Source of the DNA: Macrococcus sp. 19Msa1099
GTDB lineage: Bacteria > Bacillota > Bacilli > Staphylococcales > Staphylococcaceae
Direction: 5' to 3'
Assembly (NCBI GenBank): GCA_019357535.2
Contig: CP079955.1
Span: 1,984,001-2,048,000 of the forward strand
Length of the DNA stretch: 64,000 bases
The position numbers and the translations under genes were made by a program. Of this stretch, positions 47,076 to 59,271 are shown piece by piece. How positions within the stretch are numbered: position 1 is the first letter of the stretch; each line of letters begins with the position of its first letter. The notes under the pieces were generated by a model that saw only the letters and a program-made list of their open reading frames with translations, was not told the DNA's origin and made no database searches.

Positions 47076-47342
47076 CTATTCATCAGCGTGTATTTTTTCT
47101 TCTGACACCACTTCAAACATACCTTTTGCATTATCTTTTGTTGCATGCTCTTTTAAATCAGTCACTTTAACCGTGATAACACGTTGTCCAAGCCTTACTT
47201 CCAATACGTCATCAATCGTTACATTGCTTGAGGCCTTAGCCACATTGCCATTGATTTTAATGCGTCCCTGGTCACTGACTTCCTTTGCTAAAGTACGTCT
47301 TTTTATCAACCGTGATACTTTTAAATATTTATCGAGTCTCAT
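47076..47342 (-). CDS. rqcP: RqcP (YabO), ribosome quality-control S4-domain protein
   Basis: 88 residues: an S4 domain (MRLDKYLKVSRLIKRRT, residues 1-17, and GRIKINGNVAKASSNV). The B. subtilis homologue stabilises P-site tRNA during alanine tailing by RqcH on stalled 50S subunits. ATG at 47342 overlaps the yabN end by 14 bases, with AGGTG six bases upstream. Confidence 0.94.
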   Translation of the reverse strand: MRLDKYLKVSRLIKRRTLAKEVSDQGRIKINGNVAKASSNVTIDDVLEVRLGQRVITVKVTDLKEHATKDNAKGMFEVVSEEKIHADE

Positions 47343-48501
47343 TCTCTTCACCTACCAATACTTTAAGTGCTTGCTGAACTGTCATTTTCTGATTGTTAAC
47401 CAAATCATATAATTTTAAATATAAATCTGCAAAAATTTTCTCTTGTTTTATCTGTTTTTCTTCTTTACCTTCTGATTGCTTTGCATTTTTCCACACTTGA
47501 TTTAATTCTTCAATGCTGTTTACTTCTACTCCTTCTCCAAATATATGCGGATGACGTCTAATCATCTTTTCGCTAATAGCCTGGACAATTTCACGTGTAT
47601 CAAACATCATTGACTTCTTGCCAATCGCACCATGGAACACTACTTGAAGAAGTATATCTCCTAACTCTTCAAGTATATGGTCGATATCATCATTATCAAT
47701 CGCTTCAAATAATTCATATGCCTCTTCCAAAAGGTAACGTTTCAAGCTAGAATGGGTTTGAACTTTATCAAATGGACATTCGTCATCTGCAACTAATCTA
47801 TCCATAATGGATGTTAAATATTCAAAATCTCCAGCATAATGTTCTTGACTTAACGCAGGTACAAAAAGCGAAGTTAAATTAGATAGCTCAAAGTCATGAT
47901 CCATCTCATATAAAGGGCACCACTTAACTGCTGATCCTTGCCCTCTGGCACCTGTAACTATAGCAACTTTGTGATCGTCAGGGTATTTCTCCATCAATGT
48001 AACTTTCACATCTCCTGCTATCATCTGATCGTATACTTGCGTGATGATTAATGCATTTCTAATATTAATCGCTTCACTTGTCATCATCGTCCCGTCCAGC
48101 ATTTGAAATCCATTATTAGGATCAAATGATACTGCCTGGAATAAGTCATCGATAAAGCTTTTCCCACCTAACACTTCTATATCGATAGCTTTATCCTGTA
48201 ATAATAACTCCGTTGTAGATTCTGCCACCATTGGATGTCCAGGAACTGCATAAACAATATCATCATCCATCGCTTTTTCTTTTAAAGTCTGAACAATTTC
48301 TGCATATACTTCGCTAAATTGATCATGCTTTTCATACACTTCATCGAAACTGATCCACTCGATATCTTCTAAATCTTCTACTACCGGATGCGTTAATGTA
48401 CGAACATATACTTTATCTACTTTATTTAAAAAGCGATAAATACCAAACGGTAGTTCATCTAACCCATAGTTCCCTAATCCTACCACTGTTATCTTACCCA
48501 T
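47329..48501 (-). CDS. yabN: YabN: tetrapyrrole-methylase-like plus MazG nucleotide pyrophosphohydrolase
   Basis: 390 residues. N-terminal SAM methyltransferase-like domain (VVGLGNYGLDELPFG at residues 6-20, VPGHPMVAESTT near 86), then a MazG domain (about 215-330; LLEEAYELFEAIDNDD and LEELGDILLQVVFH bear the Mg-binding acids). MazG domains hydrolyse NTPs; the role of the methylase part is unknown. Start ATG at 48501 with AAGGATG upstream. Confidence 0.93.
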   Translation of the reverse strand: MGKITVVGLGNYGLDELPFGIYRFLNKVDKVYVRTLTHPVVEDLEDIEWISFDEVYEKHDQFSEVYAEIVQTLKEKAMDDDIVYAVPGHPMVAESTTELLLQDKAIDIEVLGGKSFIDDLFQAVSFDPNNGFQMLDGTMMTSEAINIRNALIITQVYDQMIAGDVKVTLMEKYPDDHKVAIVTGARGQGSAVKWCPLYEMDHDFELSNLTSLFVPALSQEHYAGDFEYLTSIMDRLVADDECPFDKVQTHSSLKRYLLEEAYELFEAIDNDDIDHILEELGDILLQVVFHGAIGKKSMMFDTREIVQAISEKMIRRHPHIFGEGVEVNSIEELNQVWKNAKQSEGKEEKQIKQEKIFADLYLKLYDLVNNQKMTVQQALKVLVGEENETR

Positions 48502-48505
48502 CAAA

Positions 48506-50014
48506 TCATCCTTTCATTAATTTTATCATTATATTTCCAAACGGTAGATGATACCACTCTTGTACACTGATAATCTTCCATTTCACCATAGCATACAATA
48601 CAACAGTCAATCCTATAACCACACCCATAATAGATACACCCATAGCTGTAAGTCTTGTACTATAAGGAATCACTAATATGCATTGAATGGCGATACTCAT
48701 TACAGTAAGTGCTAGCAACCAGCGTTTTATAAAGGTATTTAATTTTAGTTCATATATTTTTTGTACTTTGTAATAAAGACATAGTGTATACATTACAAGT
48801 CCAGCCACAGTAGCTATTGATGCCCCTGTGATGTCGAACTGTGGTATTAACAACAAGTTAAGCAGAAACTTCGTCATGATTCCGGCTATGACAGCTACCA
48901 ACTGAATACGAAATGCGTTATAGATTTGTAGCATGGCTGTAAACATAATAATCAGTGATACGAATATTACAGATAACATATATATGGCTAACGCTTCATA
49001 TCCCGTTATCGTTTCAAATAAAAATAAATTTAGAGGACGAATTAAATTCATCAATCCTACAGCAGCTGCACTACTGAAAACGATCGTTATCTTCAAAGCA
49101 CTATCCGCATAAGATTTCATTTCAGTTAATGCATTCTTAGCTCTGCACTCTGCTAATACTGGAATGAGCACGAGCGAAAATGACGTTGTTACTATAAGCC
49201 CCACTTGAATTAACGAGCTGCCTCGGTCATAAACTCCTTTTAGTTCTTTTGCTTCATCTAAACTCATTATTTGTTTCAGTTGATTAATCATCGTAAAACT
49301 GTCAACCAGCTGCCATAAAATGAGTACTAAATAACTTAAGCTATAAAAAAATATTAAAGTAAAGAAATCGAGATAATAGGTTCGTACCTCATTGTTTTGA
49401 TAATTACTTTCAAGATGCGTAAATCCTTTTACCTTTAAATAGATATAAGCAGCACTCAAACCTAAAAACGATCCGAATATACTGATGCTACCACTTTCAT
49501 ACACTGAAAAATCAGCTTTTACAAACAAGGTAATTGCAAACAATATCGTTGTAACCCTAACAATCTGTTCAATAACCTGACTGACAGCAATATGCTCCAT
49601 TTGATGTTTTCTTTGAAGCTGTCCACGCGCCAAAGCCACAAATGGAAATGGTAGGAGTACTAATGCAGATACTTGCAACATGCGCTCAAGCTCTGTATCT
49701 CCCATAAGAAATGCAATATGTTTACTAAATACAACAATTAACACTAAACTCAGTAAACTAACCATCGCCAGTATACTTCTTAACTGTTTCATAAATAAAG
49801 TGTCATACTGCGACTGACTGACAACGGAGGGAATCGCATTTAAAGATAGCACTGAGACAATTGCAATTAGCGGATACACTTGTTGATAAGCATATAACCC
49901 GGTATCCCCTAATACATTTTGGTATGGCACTCTATATATTGCACTTAATACCTTTACGAATAGCATTGTAAGCGTTAAGATAATTACGCTATTAAAGACT
50001 GGCTTATTCTCCAT
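48506..50014 (-). CDS. Polysaccharide/lipid II flippase-like membrane protein (MATE/Wzx superfamily, YabM type)
   Basis: 502 residues with about 14 hydrophobic segments. Resembles SpoVB/MurJ-type exporters placed between mfd and yabN in staphylococci and Bacillus. Whether it moves lipid II or another undecaprenyl-linked substrate is not decided by sequence. Its ATG overlaps the mfd stop by 11 bases. Confidence 0.88.
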   Translation of the reverse strand: MENKPVFNSVIILTLTMLFVKVLSAIYRVPYQNVLGDTGLYAYQQVYPLIAIVSVLSLNAIPSVVSQSQYDTLFMKQLRSILAMVSLLSLVLIVVFSKHIAFLMGDTELERMLQVSALVLLPFPFVALARGQLQRKHQMEHIAVSQVIEQIVRVTTILFAITLFVKADFSVYESGSISIFGSFLGLSAAYIYLKVKGFTHLESNYQNNEVRTYYLDFFTLIFFYSLSYLVLILWQLVDSFTMINQLKQIMSLDEAKELKGVYDRGSSLIQVGLIVTTSFSLVLIPVLAECRAKNALTEMKSYADSALKITIVFSSAAAVGLMNLIRPLNLFLFETITGYEALAIYMLSVIFVSLIIMFTAMLQIYNAFRIQLVAVIAGIMTKFLLNLLLIPQFDITGASIATVAGLVMYTLCLYYKVQKIYELKLNTFIKRWLLALTVMSIAIQCILVIPYSTRLTAMGVSIMGVVIGLTVVLYAMVKWKIISVQEWYHLPFGNIMIKLMKG

Positions 50015-53000
50015 CCATCATAATTCCTTCCTGAATTCGATGAGATAGCTGCACAAGTGCAGATAACCAATTTGATTGTTTCTTTAATATAAATGTCAGT
50101 TTATTATCTTTATATTCAATCTTCAAATCTCTGCCAAAAGATTCTGTCGCTTTAAATAAACGCTCACCATTAACTTTAGTCGTTGTTGCTTCTGAAGCTT
50201 CCAGTTCAATCGATTTTCCTGTGTCTCTCACTTGTACAATACCGAAGCTTAATGCATTTACTTTAATTTCAACAATTTTCATGAGGTGATCTACGGCTTC
50301 TGGATATTCCCCGTAACGATCGGTCATTTCGTCTTGGACATCGATCAGTTCCTGCTCTGTCGTAACACTACGTAATTTCTTATAAAATTCAATCTTTGCC
50401 TGTTCTTCTCTTATATATTCTGCCGGAATATATGCATCTATTTCTACATCAATCTCTAATTGTGGCACCGCTTCTTCCTCTTTAATCCCCCGTTTTTCAT
50501 TCACTGCTTGCTGTAGCATTTCTGAATACAGGTCATATCCCACTGAATCAATGAATCCGTGCTGTTGTTTTCCTAGTAGATTCCCTGCACCACGAATATT
50601 TAGATCACGCATCGCAATTTTAAAACCTGAACCAAGTTCAGTAAATTCCTTAATCGCTTGTAGTCTTTGCTCTGCAACTTCAGTGAGTACTTTATTCGGC
50701 GCATGAAGGAAGTATGCATAACTAATTCTATTACTACGACCAACACGTCCGCGCAGTTGGTACAGCTGACTTAATCCGAAACGATCTGCATCTTCAATTA
50801 TCAATGTATTTGCATTCGGCACATCCACCCCTGTTTCGATAATCGTAGTTGTAACAAGAATATCATATTCGCCATTAATAAAGCCGAGCATCGTTTCTTC
50901 CAATTCTCTTTCAGACATTTGTCCATGTGCTACCGCAATCCTCGCATCAGGCATCATCATCTCGAGCTGTTCTGCCTTTTGATAAATGGTAGCAACGCGA
51001 TTATAAAGGTAAAACACTTGTCCATTCCTTGATAATTCTCTTTCCATCGCTTCTTTTATGAAGTTATGCTGGTACTCAAGTACGTAAGTCTGCACTGGGA
51101 ATCTATTTTCTGGCGGCGTCTCAATCACCGATAAATCTCGTACACCTAACAAACTCATATGCAATGTTCTTGGAATTGGTGTCGCTGTTAGAGTTAATAC
51201 ATCTACATTCGTCTTTAATGCTTTAATCTTTTCTTTATGCGTCACGCCGAAACGTTGCTCTTCATCTACAATCAGCAATCCCAGATCTTTGTATACGATA
51301 TCTTTCCCGAGTAATTTATGTGTTCCGACAACGATATCTACAAACCCTGATTTGAGTCCTTTCTTTGTTTCATTAACTTCTTTCGTCGTTCTAAAACGAC
51401 TCATCATCTGCACTTCTACCGGATAATCCTGCATACGCTCAATAATTGTTTCATAATGTTGTTGGGCTAAGATTGTTGTAGGTACCAAGAACGCAACTTG
51501 TTTCCCATCCATAACAGCTTTAAATGCCGCGCGAATTGCAACTTCCGTTTTACCGTATCCAACATCTCCACATAACAGACGATCCATCGGCTTACTTTTT
51601 TCCATATCACCTTTAATTTCGATAAGACTTTGCTTTTGATCATGCGTCGGTTCATACGGAAAGTCCATTTCAAAGTTTTCTTGTTCTTCAGTATCCGGAC
51701 CAAATTGATACCCTTCTATGCGTTCGCGTTCTTGGTAGAGCTTTAATAATTCTTCCGCAATATCCTCAACGTTCTTTTGAACACGCGCTTTCGTTTTTTT
51801 CCACTCTGTTCCGCCAAGTTTATTGAGCTTTGGATCCTTATCTTCTGAACCAACGAATTTTTGTACTTGGCTCATCTGATCAACAGGGACAAACAGTTGA
51901 TCCGTACCTTTATATTGAATCTTAATATAGTCTTTATGCAGTTTATTAACGAGCAATGTCTCTACACCAAGATAACGGCCAACACCGTGATGTGTATGAA
52001 CAACATAATCACCTATATTTAGTTCTTGATACGATTTTATTTTCTCAGCATTTGATAATTTTTTTTGAGTACGTTTTGGTTTTTCTTTACGTAACTTAAA
52101 CAGTTCTCGCTCCGTTATAACAACTAGTTTCATATAAGGAAGTTCGAGCCCTTCTGAAAGATCCCCTTGTACAATTGTAGATATACCAGGCTTGCTTTCA
52201 TCGATATTAAATGTTACTGGAAGATTCATATCAGTGAGCATCGACTTAATCTTTTCTTTTCGCGTATCATTTGTTGCTAACACCACTATATTAAAGTCAT
52301 TCTTACGATAACGATCAAACTCTGAGAACATTAAGTCATATTGACCATAAAATTGTTGCACAGGTTTACATGAAAACTTAAAAACCTCATCGATCACTGC
52401 AGTCATACTTGCAGTAAATAAAGTGAAGTACGCAACTTTATGTTTATTCGTAAGTGCTTCTAAACTACCTTCTTTGATAAACGTCTGACCAATAAATCCA
52501 CGACCAGATTCGATCAGTGATTCCATAAATTCGCTGTTTTCTCGAATCGCCGCATCTTTAGCCTCTATCACACGATTATATTCATCAATCACAATGATGG
52601 CATCCTCTTTAAAATAATCTGCAATTGTCGTCTCTTCACGATAGGCAAATTTAACCATGCGACGCAGAATATTATGACTAAACAACTCCGTCATATTAAG
52701 TTTTACCGTTTCATAAGTTTCTCTTAAATCATCTCGGACATTCGTCTTAATCTTCGTACGTGTGTTCTCAAATGCTTCGCTGAGATTATCTGACATCAAC
52801 TTTAAATCTTCAGCAGAAAAAATAAATTCACTTGCAGTCGATAACTCCACCTTATCTATATTATGCAACGAACGTTGACTATCAATATCAAATGCACGAA
52901 TCGAGTCTACTTCGGTGTCAAATAGTTCGATACGTACAGGTTCACCAATCATTGGGTATATGTCAATGAGTCCTCCACGAACGGAAAATTCTCCTAATGT

Positions 53001-53504
53001 TGTTACACGTTCTGTCTTTTGATATCCCATATCAATGAGTCGTTGCTGCAATTCCACTAAGTCTATATCAATACCTAACGTAATTTCTAAATGATATTTT
53101 AGGAATGTTTCTTTTTGACTAATTAATTTCTCAAGCCCATTCACCGGAATGAGAAATAGCCCATTTTGGCCTTTTGCCAAATGGGTGAGGGTTCTTATAC
53201 GCTCTTGCATAAGGTCCGGACTCTTTGTAGAGAATTCTTCAATCATGATATCTTGTACAGGAAATTTGAAGACATCTTCTTCATTGACGAGCTGTACGAG
53301 ATCTCTTTCTAACCTTTCAGCCTGATAAAGGTTGCTTGTAACAACAACCATCTGTTTTTGATGATGCATATAACTTTCAGCGAGCATCATTGCTTTTGCA
53401 GATGGGTTTAATCCAGTGATTAGTATATTTTTATTACCGATTGCATTGTTATAATCTTGAAATCGCTCATCTTTATATATGAGTTTATCTATTATTTGTT
53501 TCAT
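50004..53504 (-). CDS. mfd: Transcription-repair coupling factor Mfd
   Basis: 1166 residues. UvrB-like N-terminal modules, RNA-polymerase-interacting CarD-like domain ([18 protein letters not shown] near 498-515), helicase domains with Walker [13 protein letters not shown] near 645 and DEEQRFGV, the TRG motif region, and the C-terminal regulatory domain. Displaces stalled polymerase and recruits UvrA. ATG overlaps the pth stop by four bases. Confidence 0.98.
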   Translation of the reverse strand: MKQIIDKLIYKDERFQDYNNAIGNKNILITGLNPSAKAMMLAESYMHHQKQMVVVTSNLYQAERLERDLVQLVNEEDVFKFPVQDIMIEEFSTKSPDLMQERIRTLTHLAKGQNGLFLIPVNGLEKLISQKETFLKYHLEITLGIDIDLVELQQRLIDMGYQKTERVTTLGEFSVRGGLIDIYPMIGEPVRIELFDTEVDSIRAFDIDSQRSLHNIDKVELSTASEFIFSAEDLKLMSDNLSEAFENTRTKIKTNVRDDLRETYETVKLNMTELFSHNILRRMVKFAYREETTIADYFKEDAIIVIDEYNRVIEAKDAAIRENSEFMESLIESGRGFIGQTFIKEGSLEALTNKHKVAYFTLFTASMTAVIDEVFKFSCKPVQQFYGQYDLMFSEFDRYRKNDFNIVVLATNDTRKEKIKSMLTDMNLPVTFNIDESKPGISTIVQGDLSEGLELPYMKLVVITERELFKLRKEKPKRTQKKLSNAEKIKSYQELNIGDYVVHTHHGVGRYLGVETLLVNKLHKDYIKIQYKGTDQLFVPVDQMSQVQKFVGSEDKDPKLNKLGGTEWKKTKARVQKNVEDIAEELLKLYQERERIEGYQFGPDTEEQENFEMDFPYEPTHDQKQSLIEIKGDMEKSKPMDRLLCGDVGYGKTEVAIRAAFKAVMDGKQVAFLVPTTILAQQHYETIIERMQDYPVEVQMMSRFRTTKEVNETKKGLKSGFVDIVVGTHKLLGKDIVYKDLGLLIVDEEQRFGVTHKEKIKALKTNVDVLTLTATPIPRTLHMSLLGVRDLSVIETPPENRFPVQTYVLEYQHNFIKEAMERELSRNGQVFYLYNRVATIYQKAEQLEMMMPDARIAVAHGQMSERELEETMLGFINGEYDILVTTTIIETGVDVPNANTLIIEDADRFGLSQLYQLRGRVGRSNRISYAYFLHAPNKVLTEVAEQRLQAIKEFTELGSGFKIAMRDLNIRGAGNLLGKQQHGFIDSVGYDLYSEMLQQAVNEKRGIKEEEAVPQLEIDVEIDAYIPAEYIREEQAKIEFYKKLRSVTTEQELIDVQDEMTDRYGEYPEAVDHLMKIVEIKVNALSFGIVQVRDTGKSIELEASEATTTKVNGERLFKATESFGRDLKIEYKDNKLTFILKKQSNWLSALVQLSHRIQEGIMMDGE

Positions 53505-54070
53505 ACATCACCATTATACTGATTCATAATATTTTCAAATCTTTCACCTGCGATGAATGCCTCTACCGCCTTAATAGTCTGATCTATTACTTTATCCATA
53601 ATAATCATTTCATCATGGGTAAATTTCTGTAAAACAAAGTCAACGACCTTTAAATGGCCCGTCGGTCTACCAATACCGATTCTAATTCTTTTAAACTGAT
53701 CTGTTCCTAGATGCTGAATCAATGATCTAATACCATTATGTCCCCCAGCAGATCCTTTTTGGCGTAAGCGTAGTCTACCAGGCGGCATATCTAAATCATC
53801 ATATAATACAAGTAAATCTTCTGTTGAAACATTAAAGTAATCCATCAATGGCCTCACTGCTTCGCCAGACAAGTTCATATATGTCATTGGTTCAATTAGC
53901 AGGACTTTTTCACCATTTATCATCGCAATTGTATAGAGACCTTTAAATTTCTGTTGATTGAGCTCTAAATTATATGATTCAACCAAACGATCAACTACCA
54001 TAAAACCTATATTATGTCTTGTTAATTCATATTTCTTTCCAATATTCCCTAAACCAACAATGCACTTCAT
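53501..54070 (-). CDS. pth: Peptidyl-tRNA hydrolase
   Basis: 189 residues. Catalytic His in [12 protein letters not shown] (near residue 19), Asp in [15 protein letters not shown] (near 93), and [13 protein letters not shown] near 105. Recycles peptidyl-tRNA released by stalled ribosomes. ATG with GGAGG upstream. First gene of a long operon (mfd, flippase, yabN, rqcP, divIC). Confidence 0.97.
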   Translation of the reverse strand: MKCIVGLGNIGKKYELTRHNIGFMVVDRLVESYNLELNQQKFKGLYTIAMINGEKVLLIEPMTYMNLSGEAVRPLMDYFNVSTEDLLVLYDDLDMPPGRLRLRQKGSAGGHNGIRSLIQHLGTDQFKRIRIGIGRPTGHLKVVDFVLQKFTHDEMIIMDKVIDQTIKAVEAFIAGERFENIMNQYNGDV

Positions 54071-54111
54071 AAATTATTCCTCCGAATTAATAATACTTCC
54101 ATTATAGACAA

Positions 54112-54140
54112 ATTATAATAATAATTCATTAAAGACACAA
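54112..54140 (-). promoter_or_regulatory. Promoter of the pth-mfd operon
   Basis: TTGTGT (54140-54135), 17 bases, TATAAT (54117-54112) on the minus strand. Its -35 overlaps the U-run of the ctc terminator. Confidence 0.6.
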
Positions 54141-54168
54141 AAAGAGATGAGACTATAAGCCTCATCCC
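54139..54168 (-). terminator. Intrinsic terminator of ctc
   Basis: An 8-bp stem GGGATGAG/CTCATCTC with one G-U pair, nine-base loop and five U on the minus strand, 14 bases after the stop. Confidence 0.85.
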
Positions 54169-54182
54169 TAAAAACTAACGTA

Positions 54183-54815
54183 TTATTCAGCTTTTTCTTC
54201 GCCTTGAGCGTCCTCTTCAGAAGCTTCTTCACCTTCAGCAGCTTCGCCTTCTTCTGACTCTACTTCGACTGTTGGTGGAACTACAGATACAATCGCTTCA
54301 TCGTCTTCATTATTAATTGTATAAGCTTTACCTGATTTCAAATCTCCTACCATAATTGAGTCTCCGATATTTAATTCAGTTACATCAACTTCAATCGTTT
54401 CAGGAATTTCATCTGGTGTAGCTGTTACAGATAACTGGAACAGTGGCTGTTGAACTACGCCACCTTCTTTAACACCTTGAGCTTCGCCTGTTAAATTTAT
54501 AACAACATCTACCGTTAATTCAGATTTCATATTAATTGCTAAGAAGTCAATATGCGTAACCTTATTTTTAAGAGGATCGACTTGATAATCTGAAACCATA
54601 ACTTTAATAGTTTTTGCACCCACTCCTAGTTCAATAACTCCGTTGCGCCCAACTTCACGAATAACTTTAACGAATTCAGGCTCATCTACTTTAACTGAAG
54701 TATTTGATGCACCGTAGCCATAAACAACTGCAGGAATCTTACCTTCATTTCTAATCTTGTTTAGTTCACCTTTAGTTTGTTTACCTTGTCTAATAATTGC
54801 TTTTAATGAAGTCAT
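54183..54815 (-). CDS. rplY: 50S ribosomal protein L25/general stress protein Ctc
   Basis: 210 residues. N-terminal L25 5S-rRNA-binding domain (about 1-90: [19 protein letters not shown]) and a C-terminal TL5-type beta domain, ending in an acidic tail of about 25 residues ([14 protein letters not shown] and on). In Bacillus the gene is called ctc and is a classic sigma-B target. ATG with AAGGAGA upstream. A sigma-B-like promoter lies 102 bases upstream. Confidence 0.95.
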   Translation of the reverse strand: MTSLKAIIRQGKQTKGELNKIRNEGKIPAVVYGYGASNTSVKVDEPEFVKVIREVGRNGVIELGVGAKTIKVMVSDYQVDPLKNKVTHIDFLAINMKSELTVDVVINLTGEAQGVKEGGVVQQPLFQLSVTATPDEIPETIEVDVTELNIGDSIMVGDLKSGKAYTINNEDDEAIVSVVPPTVEVESEEGEAAEGEEASEEDAQGEEKAE

Positions 54816-54832
54816 AATATAATCTCCTTTTT

Positions 54833-54846
54833 GCGCACCATCGCGC
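54833..54846 (-). other. GC-rich hairpin in the ctc leader
   Basis: GCGC GATGGT GCGC lies just before the AAAAAGGAG ribosome-binding site of ctc. It may influence translation; it could as well be neutral. Confidence 0.35.
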
Positions 54847-54916
54847 TCCTACGTTTACCCATCAGTTGTGAAAACCTGCTTGTAAAACGTTTATTGTGTT
54901 CATCGATATATTATAA

Positions 54917-54942
54917 ATACCCATTATTTTTAACTAATAAAC
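54917..54942 (-). promoter_or_regulatory. Sigma-B type promoter of ctc
   Basis: GTTTAT (54942-54937), 14 bases, GGGTAT (54922-54917) on the minus strand, against the sigma-B consensus GTTTAA-N12-15-GGGTAT. Three tandem A-tracts (repeats of AAAAATT) lie upstream. No good sigma-A promoter is seen in the spacer. Confidence 0.8.
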
Positions 54943-55051
54943 ATAATTTTTAATTTTTAATTTTTACTTCGAAAGATGCAACAAAACCCTTTTTACTATT
55001 ATGATTGACGGCCTAGACGACTGAATGCTCCTACCCAATTTCTTCTTGTTA

Positions 55052-56017
55052 CTAATCAAATAAAATACTTACAGACTCTTGTTCATATACACGCACAATT
55101 GCCTGTGCTAAAAGTTCTCCTACAGATAATTGCTTAATCTTAGCTGGCTTATTCTCTTCTGGTAGAATAATGGAATTTGTTACAACCAGCTCTTTAATAG
55201 CCGAGTCCTCGATACGTTGATATGCTGGCCCTGATAGTACAGGGTGCGTACAACATGCATATACCTCTTTAGCACCTTTATCAATCAGCGCTTGAGCAGC
55301 AAGTGTAATTGTACCAGCAGTATCAATAATATCATCGATGATAATCGCCGTCTTACCATTGATATCTCCTACAATATTCATAACTTCTGCTACATTCGGT
55401 TTTGGACGACGTTTATCAATAATCGCAATCGGCGCTTTTAATCGATCTGCCATCTTACGTGCACGTGTCACCCCACCATGGTCAGGTGATACAACTACGA
55501 TAGACTCTTTGTCAATCCCTTCTTTCGCATCGAAATAATCTGAAAGAATCGGAACACCCATGAGGTGGTCAATTGGAATATTGAAAAATCCTTGAATTTG
55601 CGGCGCATGTAAATCAAGAGCAATTACACGGTCTGCTCCTGCTTTTTCCATCATATCTGCAACAAGTTTTGCCGTAATTGGTTCCCGACTTCTTGCTTTA
55701 CGATCTTGTCTTGCATAGCCATAATATGGCATCACGATGTTAATAGTTTCTGCTGAAGCACGCTTTAGTGCGTCAATCATAATTAATAGTTCCATTAAGC
55801 GTTCGTTAACAGGATTTGAAGTAGGTTGAACGATGAATACATCACATCCTCGAATACTTTCTTCAATATTAATTTGAACTTCCCCGTCACTAAAACGTTT
55901 AACACTTGATTTTCCTAAAGGAATACCTACGACTTTAGCAATTTCCTCTGCTAAAGGTTTATTACCATTTAATGCAAAGATTTTTAAAGACGTATTCTTA
56001 TATTCGCTGTTCATCAT
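55052..56017 (-). CDS. prs: Ribose-phosphate pyrophosphokinase
   Basis: 321 residues; makes PRPP from ribose 5-phosphate and ATP. Shows [17 protein letters not shown] near 41-57, the [18 protein letters not shown] flexible loop near 104-121, [18 protein letters not shown] and the PRPP loop [13 protein letters not shown] near 225. Two ATGs in tandem (MMNSEYKN); the first fits GGAGG spacing. Follows glmU by 31 bases. It feeds purine salvage (hpt) and the PRPP sensed by purR nearby. Confidence 0.97.
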   Translation of the reverse strand: MMNSEYKNTSLKIFALNGNKPLAEEIAKVVGIPLGKSSVKRFSDGEVQINIEESIRGCDVFIVQPTSNPVNERLMELLIMIDALKRASAETINIVMPYYGYARQDRKARSREPITAKLVADMMEKAGADRVIALDLHAPQIQGFFNIPIDHLMGVPILSDYFDAKEGIDKESIVVVSPDHGGVTRARKMADRLKAPIAIIDKRRPKPNVAEVMNIVGDINGKTAIIIDDIIDTAGTITLAAQALIDKGAKEVYACCTHPVLSGPAYQRIEDSAIKELVVTNSIILPEENKPAKIKQLSVGELLAQAIVRVYEQESVSILFD

Positions 56018-56048
56018 TTTTTAAGCCTCCGTTTTGAAATATGAATAT

Positions 56049-57479
<1,431 letters not shown>

Positions 57480-57503
57480 TTAACATATTTTTTATCTATT
57501 TAG

Positions 57504-57545
57504 GGCAATTTTCGGAAGGCATTGAAAGCAAATTTCGAAAGTGCC
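57504..57545 (-). other. Imperfect inverted repeat between spoVG and glmU
   Basis: GGCA.TTTCG and CGAAA.TGCC (with a mismatch and a bulge) can pair across about 20 bases, just after the spoVG terminator. No clear sigma-A promoter was found in this spacer, though glmU-prs must be driven from here or by read-through. Confidence 0.35.
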
Positions 57546-57556
57546 AACAATCCATT

Positions 57557-57591
57557 AAAAAAAAAAAGATAGGCATCTGCCTACCTTTTTT
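57557..57591 (-). terminator. Intrinsic terminator of purR-ridA-spoVG
   Basis: AAAGGTAGGC AGAT GCCTATCTTTT stem followed by a run of about eleven U on the minus strand, starting at the spoVG stop codon. Confidence 0.92.
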
Positions 57592-57958
57592 ATGCTTTTA
57601 AATCTTCTGATAACGCCGTATCTGAATCAGACTCTTCTAATTGTGATGATACTTCACTTGTAGCACTATCAGCGATATCTATAGCACTTGTACCAGGTTC
57701 AACCGCTTCTGTTTCATCGTAAACCTTCATAACTGCTTCTTGAATTTCTTGTCGCATTTCGCTGTTAATAGGATGTGCGATATCACGGAATTCTCCATCA
57801 GATGTTCGTTTACTTGGCATCGCTACAAAAAGACCATTATTTCCGTCAATTACTCTCAAATCATGTATTACAAACGCTTCATCCAACGTAATGGATGCTA
57901 AAGCTTTCATCCTACTATCCGTAACCAACTTCCTCATTCTTACATCTGTGACCTTCAT
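57590..57958 (-). CDS. spoVG: SpoVG, RNA/DNA-binding regulator
   Basis: 122 residues. The core ([19 protein letters not shown] to about residue 85, with [19 protein letters not shown]) is the SpoVG fold, which in staphylococci affects capsule, virulence and cell wall genes. The last 35 or so residues are acidic and Ser-rich, making it longer than the roughly 100-residue S. aureus protein. ATG with AGGAGG. Ends the purR-ridA-spoVG operon. Confidence 0.96.
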   Translation of the reverse strand: MKVTDVRMRKLVTDSRMKALASITLDEAFVIHDLRVIDGNNGLFVAMPSKRTSDGEFRDIAHPINSEMRQEIQEAVMKVYDETEAVEPGTSAIDIADSATSEVSSQLEESDSDTALSEDLKA

Positions 57959-57998
57959 TCTGAATAGCCTCCTAATATAAATGTAAGTTAATGATCGT

Positions 57999-58373
57999 TT
58001 ATAGTTTCAGGGCCACCGCTTCAATTTCAACTTTTACGTCTTTTGGTAATCTACTCACTTCAACACAGCTTCTTGCTGGTAAATGGGTATTAAAATATTC
58101 ACCGTAAACTTCATTAATTAACGGAAAGTCATTCATATCACTAATAAAGATTGTCGTTTTTACCACACTATCCAAATGAGCACCGCTATCTACAAGAACG
58201 GCAGATAAGTTGTCCAGCACTTGCTTTGTTTGTTCCTGAACATCTTCACTGACTAATTCACCTTGTAATGTCAAAGGAATTTGACCGCTTGTATAAACCA
58301 TATTGTTTACAACAACAGCATGACAATATGGCCCGATTGCTTCTGGCGCATTTTTAGAATAAATATTTTTCAT
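57999..58373 (-). CDS. ridA: RidA/YabJ family enamine/imine deaminase
   Basis: 124 residues. YjgF/RidA fold with SGQIPL near 29, the catalytic Arg in [13 protein letters not shown] (near 105) and the [12 protein letters not shown]-terminus. Hydrolyses reactive imines from PLP enzymes. ATG two bases after the purR stop, with AGGGAG upstream. Confidence 0.95.
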   Translation of the reverse strand: MKNIYSKNAPEAIGPYCHAVVVNNMVYTSGQIPLTLQGELVSEDVQEQTKQVLDNLSAVLVDSGAHLDSVVKTTIFISDMNDFPLINEVYGEYFNTHLPARSCVEVSRLPKDVKVEIEAVALKL

Positions 58374-58374
58374 G

Positions 58375-59214
58375 TTAATTTCTCCCTGCTTCAGAAAATT
58401 TGTCTAAGCAATTACCTTCTTCAACAGTAAAAGATTGATTATATTCATCTACATTAGATAATTTAACCAAAGAGGTATAGTCCTGAATTAAACGATTCTT
58501 AACTTCTTTCGATTCTACTAATACTGTTACCCCTTTTACTGTTGCTTTAAACTCATTCATTAAATTCATGACCCCTGTTATAGAGCCTCCTGCACGCATG
58601 AAATCATCAACAACCAAAACTTTCGAACCTTCAGGAAGCGTGCGCTTTGATAATACCATCGTCTCTATCTTTCTCGAAGAACCAGATACATAGTTGATAG
58701 AAACCGTAGAACCTTCCGTTACTTTGTTATCTTTTCTTATTACTACAACCGGTAAGTTTAAAATGCTGGCTACTGCATTCGCCAATGAGATTCCTTTTGT
58801 CGCTATGGTAACTACTGCATCTATTTCTTCATTCATATACATTGTAGCAATCAGTTTTCCCACTTGCCCAAGCAATCTCGGATTACCCACAACATCTGAC
58901 ATGAATAAATAACCTCCAGGAAGCAGTCTTTCCTCCTCCTGCAACATATTACATAATGTTCTGATCAGTCCTTCGGCTTCATCATAATACATTCTATGTC
59001 TGAACGTTACTCCACCACTCGCTCCAGCTGTTGTTGTGATAATTCCAATCTCTTCTTTTTCAAAAGTATCTTTAATAATTTGTACGTCCTCGCTAATTGA
59101 AGACTTAGCCTGTCCAAACTTTTCTACAAAGTAGGTTAATGGCACAAGCTCATTTGGATGGCTTAGCAAATAACTCGTCATGTAGACGATACGTTCACTC
59201 CTCTTAAATTTCAT
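58375..59214 (-). CDS. purR: Purine operon repressor PurR
   Basis: 279 residues. N-terminal winged helix (about 1-72: [23 protein letters not shown]) and a phosphoribosyltransferase-like domain whose PRPP loop [13 protein letters not shown] (near 202-214) senses PRPP. Start ATG at 59214 ([10 protein letters not shown]) with GAGGG upstream, agreeing with S. aureus. A PurBox sits just upstream, so it is likely autoregulated. Confidence 0.96.
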   Translation of the reverse strand: MKFKRSERIVYMTSYLLSHPNELVPLTYFVEKFGQAKSSISEDVQIIKDTFEKEEIGIITTTAGASGGVTFRHRMYYDEAEGLIRTLCNMLQEEERLLPGGYLFMSDVVGNPRLLGQVGKLIATMYMNEEIDAVVTIATKGISLANAVASILNLPVVVIRKDNKVTEGSTVSINYVSGSSRKIETMVLSKRTLPEGSKVLVVDDFMRAGGSITGVMNLMNEFKATVKGVTVLVESKEVKNRLIQDYTSLVKLSNVDEYNQSFTVEEGNCLDKFSEAGRN

Positions 59215-59245
59215 AAAATCCCTCATTTACGCATGATGTATGTTT

Positions 59246-59269
59246 AATATACCACAAATGTTCGGTTTT
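59246..59269 (-). promoter_or_regulatory. PurBox and -10 region of purR
   Basis: AAAACCGAACATT (59269-59257) on the minus strand fits the Firmicute PurBox AWWWCCGAACWWT at every position. A possible -10, TATATT (59251-59246), follows, without a good -35. Only one box is visible here; a second inverted box was not found. Confidence 0.75.
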
Positions 59270-59271
59270 CC

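Noticed and set aside
54943-54966. Three tandem AAAAATT units as a regulatory repeat
   Set aside because: Short A/T-rich runs are common in this low-GC sequence; at most an upstream A-tract for the ctc promoter.
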